DNA from: Humibacter sp049446075
GTDB lineage: Bacteria; Actinomycetota; Actinomycetes; Actinomycetales; Microbacteriaceae
Assembly: GCF_049446075.1 (NCBI RefSeq)
Contig: NZ_JBMSEB010000001.1
Span: 1,550,001 to 1,614,000 of the forward strand
Direction: 5' to 3'
DNA: 64,000 nucleotides
The notes under the pieces were generated by a model. That model was not told the origin of the DNA, did not search any database, and saw only the letters and a program-made list of their open reading frames with translations. A program made the position numbers and the translations under genes. The number at the start of each line of letters is the position of its first letter. Position 1 is the stretch's first letter. Shown one piece after another: positions 1-8,455 of the stretch.

Positions 1-18
1 GAGCCCAACCTAGCAGTT

Positions 19-68
19 ATGTCGCAATGAGACATGACTGTGCTAGCGTCAATGACTCAATGAGACAT
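19..68. promoter_or_regulatory. Two palindromic operator-like sites upstream of the SDR gene
   Basis: Two copies of a near-palindrome of the form ATGnCnCAATGAGACAT lie at 19-35 and 52-68, with centres 33 bp apart (about three helical turns). The outer arms are inverted (TGTC/GACA in the first, TGAC/GACA in the second). Paired 15-17 bp palindromes immediately before an SDR gene are typical of TetR-family operators; that the repressor is TetR-type, perhaps encoded left of the window, is inference. Confidence 0.6.
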
Positions 69-88
69 CACCTTGGATGGAGCCAGAC

Positions 89-814
89 ATGAGCATGGAC
101 GGACAGCGGGTCATCATCGTCGGAGGAAGCTCCGGCATGGGGTTGGCGACGGCGCGAGCGGCAGCACGTGAAGGTGCGAACGTGACCATCGCATCGAGCA
201 GCCGGCAGCGCATCGACGCAGCGTTAGGCGAACTGCCCGAAGGATGCGCGGGTGCAGTACTCGACGTGCGAGACGAGGCCCAGGTCGCGGCCGTCATCGA
301 GCAGTTCGATGAGATAGATCACCTGGTCTTCACCGCCGGCGATGAGTTCACGCCGCGGCCGCTGGCCGAGCTCGACCTCCGGGATGCGCACTCGATCCTC
401 GACGTGCGATTCTGGGGAGCCGTGACCGTTATCAAGCATGCGATCGGGCGACTGCGGTCGACGGGCTCCATCTCGCTGACCACCGGCACGGTGGGGCAAC
501 GCCCGATGCCTGGCGCCGCGCTCGCGGCCGCAGGTGCCGGTGCGACGGAGGCACTCGTACGTGGCTTGGCCGTGGAGCTTGCCCCGATCCGCGTCAACGC
601 CGTCCGGGCGGGCGCAGTCCGGACCCCGATGTGGGACCGCGTAGCCGCCCCGCAGAGAGACGCCATCCTCGCTCGCCTCTCGCAGCACACGCTTGTCGGA
701 GCCGTCGGCGAGCCGGAACAGATCGCCTTGGCACACCTCTATCTGATGCACAACGGCTACGTCACCGGCACCACTCTCGCGGTCGACGGAGGCTCACTGC
801 TTGCCCCGAGCTGA
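89..814 (+). CDS. SDR-family protein lacking the canonical catalytic residues
   Basis: 241-residue Rossmann-fold protein of the short-chain dehydrogenase/reductase superfamily. The cofactor motif GGSSGMG is at residues 12-18, and a family-typical C-terminal stretch (RVNAVRAG, then VTGTTLAVDGG) is present. ATG at 89 is chosen because GGAG at 79-82 sits 6 nt before it; ATG at 77 and 95 are alternatives. The region that should hold the Tyr-x-x-x-Lys pair reads GAALAAAGAGATEAL, with neither Tyr nor Lys, and the usual catalytic Ser position reads TTG. It may therefore bind NAD(P) without classical SDR catalysis, or belong to a divergent subgroup. It is monocistronic, preceded by two operator-like palindromes. 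Substrate unknown. Confidence 0.85.
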   Translation: MSMDGQRVIIVGGSSGMGLATARAAAREGANVTIASSSRQRIDAALGELPEGCAGAVLDVRDEAQVAAVIEQFDEIDHLVFTAGDEFTPRPLAELDLRDAHSILDVRFWGAVTVIKHAIGRLRSTGSISLTTGTVGQRPMPGAALAAAGAGATEALVRGLAVELAPIRVNAVRAGAVRTPMWDRVAAPQRDAILARLSQHTLVGAVGEPEQIALAHLYLMHNGYVTGTTLAVDGGSLLAPS

Positions 815-914
815 GACCAGTGCGACCGTGGCCAGTGCCTGCAAGTCCGTCCGCTAGCGCGCGATCCCCAAGCGCCCGCCGCCGATCGTGGAATCCGCCG
901 CCTTCGCCGCGAAC

Positions 915-1481
915 CTACAGCTGCCAGCGCGACCCGTGCGGCGTGACCGTGACGACGCGCGGCTCCTCCGGCACGTCTTCCGACTGTGCCGCGTCGTCCG
1001 CCGAACCGTCGTCCGCCGGACCTTCGCCCACGACATCATCGCCCGCGCCGCTCGGGCGCTCGATCGTGACATCCAGCCACGACTCGGCCACGCCGTCGAG
1101 CAACCCGCTTCCCCACTCCACGACCACGACGGAACCGGCGAAGTCGATGTCGAGGTCGTCGAGTTCGACGGCGGAACCGAGCCGGTAGGCATCCACGTGC
1201 ACGAGAGGCGCACCGCCGGAGAGCGAAGGATGCGTGCGCGCCAGCACGAAGGTCGGGCTCGTCACCGGACCACGCACGTTCATCGCCTCGCCGACGCCCC
1301 TGGTCAGGGTGGTCTTGCCTGCACCGAGCGGGCCGGAGAGCACGACGAGGTCACCCGCCTTCAGCAGGCCGCCGAGGTCACGGCCGAACGCCTCCATCGC
1401 CTCCGACGTCGGCACCGTGTGAGTGCCGGCAACCGGCATCCCCCGTGGCACTCCGCCGCCTCGCCGCTCACTCGCCGACAT
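915..1481 (-). CDS. tsaE: tRNA threonylcarbamoyladenosine biosynthesis ATPase TsaE
   Basis: P-loop ATPase that works with TsaB/TsaD to install t6A37 on ANN-decoding tRNAs. The Walker A motif GPLGAGKTT, the TSPTF segment and the HVDAYRL stretch characteristic of TsaE are all present. The start ATG at 1481 overlaps the end of alr by 14 nt (ATGTCGGCGAGTGA), giving 188 residues; the open frame extends further upstream but only inside alr. The C-terminal 40-odd residues are Asp/Glu/Ala-rich and longer than in typical TsaE. It is the last gene of the minus-strand glmS-acpS-alr-tsaE run. tsaB and tsaD, often next in actinobacteria, are not in the window. Confidence 0.93.
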   Translation of the reverse strand: MSASERRGGGVPRGMPVAGTHTVPTSEAMEAFGRDLGGLLKAGDLVVLSGPLGAGKTTLTRGVGEAMNVRGPVTSPTFVLARTHPSLSGGAPLVHVDAYRLGSAVELDDLDIDFAGSVVVVEWGSGLLDGVAESWLDVTIERPSGAGDDVVGEGPADDGSADDAAQSEDVPEEPRVVTVTPHGSRWQL

Positions 1482-2592
1482 AGCGCCTCGACACTCGCCT
1501 CCCCAGCCGTGTGACGATCTCGTAGCCGATCGTGTCAGCCGCACGCGCCCAGTCCTCGGCCGACGGCACGCCCGTCTGGGGGTCGCCGAACAGCGTGACC
1601 TCGTCGCCGACGTCGACTCGGCTGTCTCCCACGGCCACGACGATCTGGTCCATGGCCACGCGACCCGCGATCGGATGCCTCACCCCGCCGATCGAGACCT
1701 CAGCCCGCCCAGAAGCCTGCCTCGGAATTCCGTCGGCGTACCCAACGGGCACGAGCACTACCGTCGTCTCCCTCGGCGCGCGGTACGTGTGGCCGTAGGA
1801 GACGCCCTGCCCCTCTGGGATGCGCCGAACGGCCGCGACCCGGGACCTCAGCGTCATGGCGGGACGCAGACCGAATTCGGCCGGCTCCCGATCGGAGAAC
1901 GGAGACAGCCCGTACACCGCGATGCCCAGCCGCACAGTGTTGTACCTGGTGCGGGGCAGCGTGAGCGCTGCGCCGCTTGCCGCGAGGTGCACGAACTCCG
2001 GGTCGAGACCGGCACGGGATGCCTCGGCCAAACCCCTGTCGAAGGCGGCGGCCTGCGCGGTGTCGGAGTCGGCATCGGTGCCCGACAGGTGGCTGAAGAC
2101 TCCAGCGACGTGCACGAGGCCGGCCGCCTCGGCGGCGCGGGCGGCGCTGACGGCGGAGGGCCAGGCATCCGGGGTCACGCCGTTGCGGCTGAGTCCGGTG
2201 TCGAGCTTGAGGTGCACCACCGCCACGCGGCCGGCACGTTCAGCGGCGGCGGCGACGGCGTTGAGCTGCGCGACCGAGGAGACGCCCACCTCGATCTCTG
2301 CGGCGAGTGCGGCGTCGAAGTCCGGATCGGAGTCGTGCAGCCATGCGAGCACGGGTGCCGTGATGCCCGCCGCTCGCAGTTCGAGGGCTTCGGCGAGGTC
2401 GGCGACGCCCAGCCGGTCGGCACCTCCGGCCAGCGCTGCTCGCGCTGCCTGCTCCGCGCCGTGCCCGTAGCCGTTCGCCTTCACGACGGCGATGGTGTGC
2501 TCAGTGCCGATCGCGTTCCGCAGTGCTTGCACGTTGCCGCGGATCGCGCCGAGGTCGACGACCGCCTCGCGCAGCGGGGCCAGCTCGCTCAC
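1468..2592 (-). CDS. alr: Alanine racemase
   Basis: PLP enzyme interconverting L- and D-alanine for peptidoglycan. The PLP-lysine motif AVVKANGYGHG lies near residue 35, the second catalytic Tyr region RLGIAVYGL is around residue 250, and PVGYADGIPR and VAMDQIVV follow in the C-terminal beta domain. GTG at 2592 is preferred: it overlaps the acpS stop as GTGA, and the residues upstream in the longer frame (Arg-rich, inside acpS) do not resemble Alr. The resulting 374 residues match the family length. Translationally coupled to acpS upstream and tsaE downstream. Confidence 0.96.
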   Translation of the reverse strand: MSELAPLREAVVDLGAIRGNVQALRNAIGTEHTIAVVKANGYGHGAEQAARAALAGGADRLGVADLAEALELRAAGITAPVLAWLHDSDPDFDAALAAEIEVGVSSVAQLNAVAAAAERAGRVAVVHLKLDTGLSRNGVTPDAWPSAVSAARAAEAAGLVHVAGVFSHLSGTDADSDTAQAAAFDRGLAEASRAGLDPEFVHLAASGAALTLPRTRYNTVRLGIAVYGLSPFSDREPAEFGLRPAMTLRSRVAAVRRIPEGQGVSYGHTYRAPRETTVVLVPVGYADGIPRQASGRAEVSIGGVRHPIAGRVAMDQIVVAVGDSRVDVGDEVTLFGDPQTGVPSAEDWARAADTIGYEIVTRLGRRVSRRYVGE

Positions 2593-3005
2593 GCGCGCCC
2601 CTCCCCCGGTACGCCCCGCGACTGGGCGTGCGCTGCGCCTCCACCCGTCACGTCGTCGGTTTCCGCGACGACGAAAGCGCACGCCACTCCGCCGTCGTGC
2701 GTCATGCTGAGGTGCCAGCGACGGATGCCCCGCCCTGCCGCCACCTGCGCGACGGCACCGTGCAGCACGATATCCGGGTTACCGTGCTCATCGGAGACGA
2801 CCTCGATGTCGACCGCGACCACCGAGTCGGCTCGGCCGAGCGCCTTGACGACCGCCTCCTTCGCCGCGAACCGGGCCGCGAGCGAATGGCTGGGCAACTC
2901 CCGTTCGGCCGCTGTGAAGAGACGCGTGAGGAGTTTCGGAGTGCGCGCTATCGCCCGCTCGAAGCGCTCGAGATCGACGATGTCGACGCCGATGCCCGCG
3001 ATCAC
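2589..3005 (-). CDS. acpS: Holo-[acyl-carrier-protein] synthase
   Basis: Transfers 4'-phosphopantetheine from CoA to acyl carrier protein. The N-terminal GVDIVDLERF motif (Mg-binding Asp) and FAAKEAVVKALG (the second metal/CoA motif) are intact; 138 residues, slightly longer than E. coli AcpS. Starts with GTG at 3005, 38 nt after glmS ends, and its stop overlaps the alr start (GTGA). It could also prime the carrier domain of the NRPS-like protein at 58524-61139, although such domains usually use Sfp-type enzymes; none is seen here. Confidence 0.95.
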   Translation of the reverse strand: MIAGIGVDIVDLERFERAIARTPKLLTRLFTAAERELPSHSLAARFAAKEAVVKALGRADSVVAVDIEVVSDEHGNPDIVLHGAVAQVAAGRGIRRWHLSMTHDGGVACAFVVAETDDVTGGGAAHAQSRGVPGEGRA

Positions 3006-3043
3006 GGCGTTCCTTGCGCGCTGCTGCCAGGCATCCTGCCGCC

Positions 3044-4894
3044 CTATTCCACCGTGACCGATTTGGCCAGGTTGCGCGGCTGGTCGACGTCGAGACCCTT
3101 GGCCGTGGCCAGCTCCATGGCGAAGATCTGCAGCGGGATGACCGCCAGCAGCGGCTCGAAGAGCGGCGCCGCCAGCGGGATGCGCACGACCTCGTCGGCG
3201 AAGGGCAAGACGGATGCGTCGCCCTCCTCCGCGATCGCGAGCACGCGTGCGCCGCGGGCGCGGATCTCCTGGATGTTGGAGACCACCTTGCGGTGCATCT
3301 CGTCTGAGCCGCGGGGGCTCGGCACGACGACGAACACCGGCTGCCCTGGTTCGATGAGGGCGATCGGTCCGTGCTTGAGCTCACCCGCCGCGAATCCCTC
3401 GGCGTGGATGTACGCGAGTTCCTTGAGCTTGAGCGCACCCTCCAGCGCTATCGGATACCCGACGTGCCTGCCGAGGAACAGCACGGCACGCGTGTCGCTC
3501 ATCCAGTGTGCGAGTTGTGCGACGGAATCGCTGGACTCCAGCACGCGCTCGAGCTTCTCCGGGATGGCCGCCAGTTCCTCGAGGTTCTCCGCCTGCTCGG
3601 CATCCGACAGCGTGCCGCGGAGTCTGGCCAGGTGCAGGCCGAGCAGGTAGAGGGCCGTGATCTGGGCGACGAACGCCTTGGTCGATGCCACCGCCACCTC
3701 CGGCCCGGCATGCGTGTACACGGCGCCGTCGGACTCGCGCGGGATGGTCGCACCCTGCGTGTTGCAGATCGACAGGGTCTTCGCCCCCGCCGCCCTGGCG
3801 AACTTGACAGCCATCAGCGTGTCCATGGTCTCGCCGGACTGGCTGATCGACACGACCAGGGTCGTCGGAGTAATCACGGGCTCCCGGTAGCGGAATTCGT
3901 GGCTGAGTTGCACCTCGACGGGAATTCGTGCCCACTTCTCGATGGCGTACGAACCCACCTGGCCCGCATACGACGCGGTGCCGCAGGCGATGATGACGAT
4001 GCGGTCGATGTGCATCATCAGATCGTCGAGCGCGGCGAGCTCGGGGATGACCGCTTGTCCCTCGTGCACGCGCCCGCGCAGGGTGTTCGCGACGGCATCC
4101 GGCTCCTCGGCGATCTCCTTCGCCATGAAGCTCGACCATCCGCCCTTGTCGCTTGCCGCGGCATCCCAGGCCACCTCGAACGGCTCGACCTCGACGGTCT
4201 CGCCGTCGAAGTCCGTGACGACGACGTCGGTCGGCGTGATGACGACGATCTGGTCCTGGCCGATGGCCACGGCGCGCCTGGTGTGCTCCACGAAGGCCGC
4301 GACATCCGATCCGAGGAAGTTCTCCCCATCGCCGAGGCCGATCACGAGCGGCGAGTTGCGCCTGGCTCCCACGACGACGCCAGGCTGATCCTGGTGCACA
4401 GCGAGCAGCGTGAACGCGCCGTCGAGCCTGGCGACGACGCGACGGAACGCCTCGACGAGATCGCCGGTCTGCCGGTATTCGCGTCCGAGCAGCAGTGCAG
4501 CCACCTCGGTGTCGGTCTCGCTGGTGAACGAGAGCCCTTCCGCGGAGAGCTCATCACGCAGCCCAGCGAAGTTCTCGATGATGCCGTTGTGGATGACGGC
4601 AAGTCGACCATCGTCGCCGACGTGCGGGTGCGCATTGCGGTCGGTCGGCCCGCCGTGCGTGGCCCAGCGCGTGTGGCCGATTCCGGTCGCACCGTTACCG
4701 ATCGGATGCCGCTCCAACTCGTCCTCGAGCACGCCCAGCTTGCCGGCGCGCTTGGCCACGTTCAGCTGCCCGTTCTGCGCATCGATGACGGCGACGCCGG
4801 CGGAGTCGTAGCCGCGGTACTCCAGCCGCTTCAGGCCGCCGAGCAGCACCTCGAGCGACCTGTCGCTGCCGACGTAACCGACGATTCCGCACAT
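3044..4894 (-). CDS. glmS: Glutamine--fructose-6-phosphate aminotransferase (isomerizing)
   Basis: Makes glucosamine-6-phosphate from fructose-6-phosphate and glutamine, the entry to UDP-GlcNAc. The N-terminal nucleophile Cys2 is seen in MCGIVGYVG, the glutaminase domain has GHTRWATHGG, two SIS sugar-isomerase domains follow (SISQSGETMDT; GRHVGYPIALEGALKLKE), and the C-terminus DVDQPRNLAKSVTVE is the family signature. 616 residues, full length. A TAGAAT box 8 nt before the ATG suggests a leaderless mRNA, so there is no room for a glmS ribozyme. glmM, the next enzyme of the pathway, lies at 6078-7439. Confidence 0.98.
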   Translation of the reverse strand: MCGIVGYVGSDRSLEVLLGGLKRLEYRGYDSAGVAVIDAQNGQLNVAKRAGKLGVLEDELERHPIGNGATGIGHTRWATHGGPTDRNAHPHVGDDGRLAVIHNGIIENFAGLRDELSAEGLSFTSETDTEVAALLLGREYRQTGDLVEAFRRVVARLDGAFTLLAVHQDQPGVVVGARRNSPLVIGLGDGENFLGSDVAAFVEHTRRAVAIGQDQIVVITPTDVVVTDFDGETVEVEPFEVAWDAAASDKGGWSSFMAKEIAEEPDAVANTLRGRVHEGQAVIPELAALDDLMMHIDRIVIIACGTASYAGQVGSYAIEKWARIPVEVQLSHEFRYREPVITPTTLVVSISQSGETMDTLMAVKFARAAGAKTLSICNTQGATIPRESDGAVYTHAGPEVAVASTKAFVAQITALYLLGLHLARLRGTLSDAEQAENLEELAAIPEKLERVLESSDSVAQLAHWMSDTRAVLFLGRHVGYPIALEGALKLKELAYIHAEGFAAGELKHGPIALIEPGQPVFVVVPSPRGSDEMHRKVVSNIQEIRARGARVLAIAEEGDASVLPFADEVVRIPLAAPLFEPLLAVIPLQIFAMELATAKGLDVDQPRNLAKSVTVE

Positions 4895-4902
4895 GAGGGT
4901 CG

Positions 4903-4908
4903 ATTCTA
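4903..4908 (-). promoter_or_regulatory. -10 box of a leaderless glmS promoter
   Basis: TAGAAT on the minus strand, 8 nt before the glmS ATG, so transcription would begin at or within a base or two of the start codon. No Shine-Dalgarno sequence lies between. No clear -35 hexamer. Confidence 0.55.
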
Positions 4909-4993
4909 CCGGCGGGAGGTGCTCAGCCCGTCTGCCGGATCGTGCACGTGCCGCCAGGGTGGCCCTGCGGCGGGGCGGCGTGAATGCGGCCGG

Positions 4994-4999
4994 TAGGAT
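4994..4999 (+). promoter_or_regulatory. -10 box of a leaderless coaA promoter
   Basis: TAGGAT followed by 8 nt and then the coaA ATG at 5008. The spacing predicts a transcript starting at the initiator codon. The glmS and coaA promoters are divergent within about 115 bp. Confidence 0.55.
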
Positions 5000-5007
5000 T
5001 GTCAGCC

Positions 5008-5958
5008 ATGGCGACGAACGGCGCGGCGCAGTCCGCGCGCATCACCCCGTTCGTCGAACTCGATCGCTCCGACTGGGCAGAACTGGCCCAGAGCACGCCG
5101 CAGCCCCTCTCCGAGTTCGAGGTCGCTCAGCTCCGCGGCCTTGGCGACCGCCTCGACATGCGCGAGGTGGCAGAGGTCTACCTGCCGGTCAGCCGGCTGC
5201 TGAGCATGTACGCCACCGGCACCCAGCAACTGCAGCGCGCGACCACCGAGTTCCTCGGCGAGCGCACCGCGCGCACGCCGTTCGTGATCGGCGTCGCTGG
5301 ATCCGTCGCCGTCGGCAAATCCACGACGGCGAGGCTTCTGCGCGAGCTGCTGAGCCGCTGGCCCACCACTCCGAACGTGCAGCTGGTGACGACAGACGGA
5401 TTCCTGCTGCCGAACGCCGAACTCGAGCGGCGCGGCCTGATGACCCGCAAGGGATTCCCCGAGTCGTACGATCGCCGCGCACTTCTACGCTTCGTCACCG
5501 CCGTGAAGAGCGGTGTCGAGGAAGTGCGTGCGCCGTTCTACTCGCACCTCAGCTACGACATCGTGCCCGATGCGCAGGTGGTGGTCAGGCATCCGGATGT
5601 GCTCATCGTCGAGGGCCTCAACGTGCTCCAGCCCGCCGGCGGGGGCAACCGTCTCGCCGTGAGCGACCTCTTCGATTTCAGCGTCTACGTGGATGCCCGT
5701 ACCGCCGACATCGAGCGCTGGTACGTCGAGCGATTCCTGAAGCTGCAGCGCGGCGCGTTCGCGGATCCCCAGTCCTACTTCCACAGGTATGCCAGCCTCA
5801 CGGAAGAGGAGGCGACCGCGCAGGCGCTGTCGATCTGGCACGCGATCAACGAGCCCAACCTGGTGCAGAACATCCGACCGACCAGGTCCCGAGCCAAGCT
5901 CGTGCTGCGCAAAGACAGCGACCACACCGTCTCGTCGGTACTACTGCGCAAGCTGTAG
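5008..5958 (+). CDS. coaA: Pantothenate kinase (type I)
   Basis: Phosphorylates pantothenate, the first and controlling step of CoA synthesis. Walker A GVAGSVAVGKST is near residue 94, and TTDGFLLPN and KGFPESYD follow as in bacterial type I CoaA. With the ATG at 5008 the protein has 316 residues, the family norm; the frame extends to 4984 but those residues lack similarity to the family. Monocistronic, divergent from glmS, convergent with glmM. Confidence 0.97.
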   Translation: MATNGAAQSARITPFVELDRSDWAELAQSTPQPLSEFEVAQLRGLGDRLDMREVAEVYLPVSRLLSMYATGTQQLQRATTEFLGERTARTPFVIGVAGSVAVGKSTTARLLRELLSRWPTTPNVQLVTTDGFLLPNAELERRGLMTRKGFPESYDRRALLRFVTAVKSGVEEVRAPFYSHLSYDIVPDAQVVVRHPDVLIVEGLNVLQPAGGGNRLAVSDLFDFSVYVDARTADIERWYVERFLKLQRGAFADPQSYFHRYASLTEEEATAQALSIWHAINEPNLVQNIRPTRSRAKLVLRKDSDHTVSSVLLRKL

Positions 5959-5983
5959 CCGCTGCACCCCGTCCGGCATCTGT

Positions 5984-6048
5984 AATTGCGCCAATTCGTG
6001 ATGATTGCGCCCGGAAAAGTGGCGCAACCACGACGAAGTGGCGCAATT
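5984..6048. terminator. Nested inverted repeats between convergent coaA and glmM
   Basis: AATTGCGCCA at 5984-5993 is the exact reverse complement of 6039-6048, and after one mismatch the stem continues (TTCGT 5995-5999 with ACGAA 6033-6037). Inside lies a second hairpin, TTGCGCC 6005-6011 with GGCGCAA 6021-6027. There is no T-tract, so a bidirectional terminator is plausible but a small repeated palindromic element is equally possible. Confidence 0.5.
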
Positions 6049-6077
6049 GCCGGAACGCCGGGTGGAGGTGGACGGCG

Positions 6078-7439
6078 CTACTGGGCGAGGCGGATGCGCA
6101 CGACCTCGGCGAGCTCGTGCGCGTGCCGGTCTGCGGTCGCCTGGTCGGCGGCCTCGACCATGACCCGCACCATGGGCTCGGTGCCGGACGGGCGCAGCAG
6201 CACACGGCCGGTCGAACCAAGGGTGGCCTCCGCCGAGCGCACGGCTTCGGCGATGACGTCGTCCTCGTGCAGGCGGTGATGGTCGACTCCGCGCACGTTG
6301 ACCAGGATCTGCGGGTACACCGTCATGCACTTCGCCAGCTCGGCGAGGGTCTTGCCCTTGCGTGCGATCTCGCTCACCAGGTGCAGCCCGGTGAGGATGC
6401 CGTCTCCTGTCGTCGCGAACTCGCGCATGATCACGTGTCCGGACTGCTCGCCGCCGAGCGAGAAGTCGTTCTCGTTCATCTGCTCGAGCACGTACCTGTC
6501 GCCGACGCTCGTCTGCACGACGTCGATGCCGTTCTCGGCCATGGCCAGACGCAGGCCCAGGTTGCTCATCACGGTCGTGACGAGCGTGTTCTTGTTGAGC
6601 ACGCCACGCTCGGCCATGCTCAGGGCCAGGATCGCCATGATCTGGTCGCCGTCGACGATATTGCCGTCCGCATCGACGGCCAGGCAGCGGTCGGCGTCGC
6701 CGTCGTGCGCGATTCCGACGTCTGCGCCGTGCGCGACGACGGCCTCCGCCAGCTTGTCGATGTGTGTCGAGCCGACACCGTCATTGATGTTGATGCCGTC
6801 AGGATCGTCACCGATCACCGTGACGCGCGCGCCGGCATCCGTGAACGCCTCAGGCGAGATGCCCGCGGCCGCGCCGTTGGCGCAATCGAGGAGCACGTGG
6901 ATGCCGTCGAGCCGGTGCGGCAGGCTCGCCAGCAGGTGCAGCACGTAACGGTCTTCGGCGTCGGCGAAGCGGCGGATGCGCCCGACCGCTGCGCCGGTCG
7001 GCGTCAGCTTGGGGAGTCCCAGCGCCGCCTCGATGCGGTCCTCGACCACGTCGGGCAGCTTGGCGCCGCCCCTGGCGAAGATCTTGATGCCGTTGTCTGG
7101 CGCCGGATTGTGCGATGCGGAGATCATCACGCCGAAGTCGGCGCCGATGTCGGCGATCAGGAATGCGGCGGCCGGAGTGGGGATGACCCCGGCGTCGAGT
7201 ACGTCGACGCCGGAACTCGCCAGCCCGGCGGCCACCGCAGCCAGAAGGAACTCGCCGGACACCCGAGGGTCGCGCGCCACAACCGCGACGGGGCGTTTGC
7301 CCTGCGCGCGGCGTGCTTCGGCGCTGCGGCCCTGCCCGAGAACGACGGCGGTCGCCTGGGCGACGCCCAGGGCGAGGTCCGCCGTCAGTTCTCCGTTCGC
7401 CAGGCCGCGAACACCGTCCGTACCGAAAAGGCGTGCCAT
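6078..7439 (-). CDS. glmM: Phosphoglucosamine mutase
   Basis: Converts glucosamine-6-P to glucosamine-1-P. The four active-site loops are present: ISASHNP with the phosphorylated Ser, the metal loop DGDADRCLAVD, the sugar loop GGEQSGH, and the phosphate loop RPSGTEPMVRV. Full length at 453 residues. It lies 26 nt after rpsI on the same strand, forming the rplM-rpsI-glmM arrangement known in actinobacteria, so it is probably co-transcribed with ribosomal protein genes. Confidence 0.98.
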   Translation of the reverse strand: MARLFGTDGVRGLANGELTADLALGVAQATAVVLGQGRSAEARRAQGKRPVAVVARDPRVSGEFLLAAVAAGLASSGVDVLDAGVIPTPAAAFLIADIGADFGVMISASHNPAPDNGIKIFARGGAKLPDVVEDRIEAALGLPKLTPTGAAVGRIRRFADAEDRYVLHLLASLPHRLDGIHVLLDCANGAAAGISPEAFTDAGARVTVIGDDPDGININDGVGSTHIDKLAEAVVAHGADVGIAHDGDADRCLAVDADGNIVDGDQIMAILALSMAERGVLNKNTLVTTVMSNLGLRLAMAENGIDVVQTSVGDRYVLEQMNENDFSLGGEQSGHVIMREFATTGDGILTGLHLVSEIARKGKTLAELAKCMTVYPQILVNVRGVDHHRLHEDDVIAEAVRSAEATLGSTGRVLLRPSGTEPMVRVMVEAADQATADRHAHELAEVVRIRLAQ

Positions 7440-7465
7440 AGAAGGTCTGCCCGCTTTCGGCAGGA

Positions 7466-7957
7466 TCAGCGCTTCGAGTACTGGGGAGCCTTGCGGGCCT
7501 TCTTGAGGCCGGCCTTCTTGCGCTCGATGACTCGAGCGTCACGGCTGAGGAAGCCGGCCTTCTTCAGCGTTGCTCGGTTGTTCTCGCGGTCGATCTCGTT
7601 CAGCGCACGAGCGATCGCCAGACGCAGCGCTCCGGCCTGACCGGAGGGGCCGCCGCCGGTGATGCGGGCGATGACGTCGTAGCTGCCGAGCAGGTCGAGC
7701 ACCTTGAACGGGTCGGTGATGAGCTGCTGGTGCAGCTTGTTGGGGAAGTAGTCGGCGAACTCACGGCTGTTGACCGTGATGCTGCCTGAGCCCGGAACGA
7801 GGCGCACGCGGGCGATCGCCTGCTTGCGGCGGCCGACGGCCGCACCGGGAACGTTGAGAACCGGGCGGGGCGCCGCGGGCGCCTCGGTGGCCGGAGTTTC
7901 GGTCGTGAAGCTCTGCGGCACGTCCTGGGCCTCGAGCTGGTCGGAGATCTTCGCCAC
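7466..7957 (-). CDS. rpsI: 30S ribosomal protein S9
   Basis: GRRKQAIARVRL opens the conserved core near residue 42 and the C-terminus KKARKAPQYSKR is the S9 tail that reaches the P-site tRNA. 163 residues; the first 40 are a Pro/Ala/Thr-rich extension absent from E. coli S9 but common in actinobacteria. Second gene after rplM. Confidence 0.98.
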   Translation of the reverse strand: MAKISDQLEAQDVPQSFTTETPATEAPAAPRPVLNVPGAAVGRRKQAIARVRLVPGSGSITVNSREFADYFPNKLHQQLITDPFKVLDLLGSYDVIARITGGGPSGQAGALRLAIARALNEIDRENNRATLKKAGFLSRDARVIERKKAGLKKARKAPQYSKR

Positions 7958-8008
7958 GATGGATTCAGTCCTTGTCTAAGTCGAGAAGAGTTCTTGTTTG
8001 ACCGGTGC

Positions 8009-8455
8009 CTACTGGGCGACCTGGTCGAAGGTGTACGGCTTCGGCTGCTGAGCGGCGTGCGGGTGCTCGCTGCCCGTGTAGACCTTGAGCTTGCGCAGCT
8101 GCGCGCGCCCGATGGAGTTCTTCGGCAGCATGCCGCGGACGGCCTTCTCGACGGCGCGAACCGGGTTCTTCTCGAGAAGCTCGGAGTAGGAGACGGCCTT
8201 CAGACCACCCGGGTAGCCCGAGTGGCGGTATGCCTTCTTCTGCAACGCCTTCTGGCCGGTCAGGGCCACCTTGTCGGCGTTGATGATGACGACGAAGTCG
8301 CCGGTGTCGACGTGCGGAGCGAACGTCGGCTTGTTCTTGCCGCGCAGAATGGCGGCGGTGTGGCTGGCCAGGCGGCCGAGCACCACGTCGGTGGCGTCGA
8401 TGACGACCCAGTTGCGCTGGATCTCGGATGCCTTGGGGCTGAAAGTGCGCGTCAC
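8009..8455 (-). CDS. rplM: 50S ribosomal protein L13
   Basis: 148-residue L13, beginning with GTG at 8455 (VTRTFSPKASEI). Conserved segments NWVVIDATDVVLGRLAS and GMLPKN are seen. The frame is open for 35 further codons upstream, but that stretch is Pro/Arg-rich, L13s are about 147 residues, and AAGAAAG lies just before the GTG. First gene of the rplM-rpsI-glmM operon. Confidence 0.97.
   Translation of the reverse strand: MTRTFSPKASEIQRNWVVIDATDVVLGRLASHTAAILRGKNKPTFAPHVDTGDFVVIINADKVALTGQKALQKKAYRHSGYPGGLKAVSYSELLEKNPVRAVEKAVRGMLPKNSIGRAQLRKLKVYTGSEHPHAAQQPKPYTFDQVAQ

Noticed and set aside
3371..4996. 541-codon plus-strand frame opposite glmS
   Set aside because: Mirror of a highly conserved gene with all catalytic motifs; no recognisable domain in the antisense product.
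4895..5007. glmS ribozyme or riboswitch upstream of glmS
   Set aside because: The -10 box lies 8 nt before the start codon, leaving no leader for such an RNA.
4893..7640. 915-codon plus-strand open frame over coaA, glmM and rpsI
   Set aside because: It is antisense to glmM and rpsI and out of frame with coaA; Arg/Ala/His-rich composition without domains. GC-rich shadow frame.
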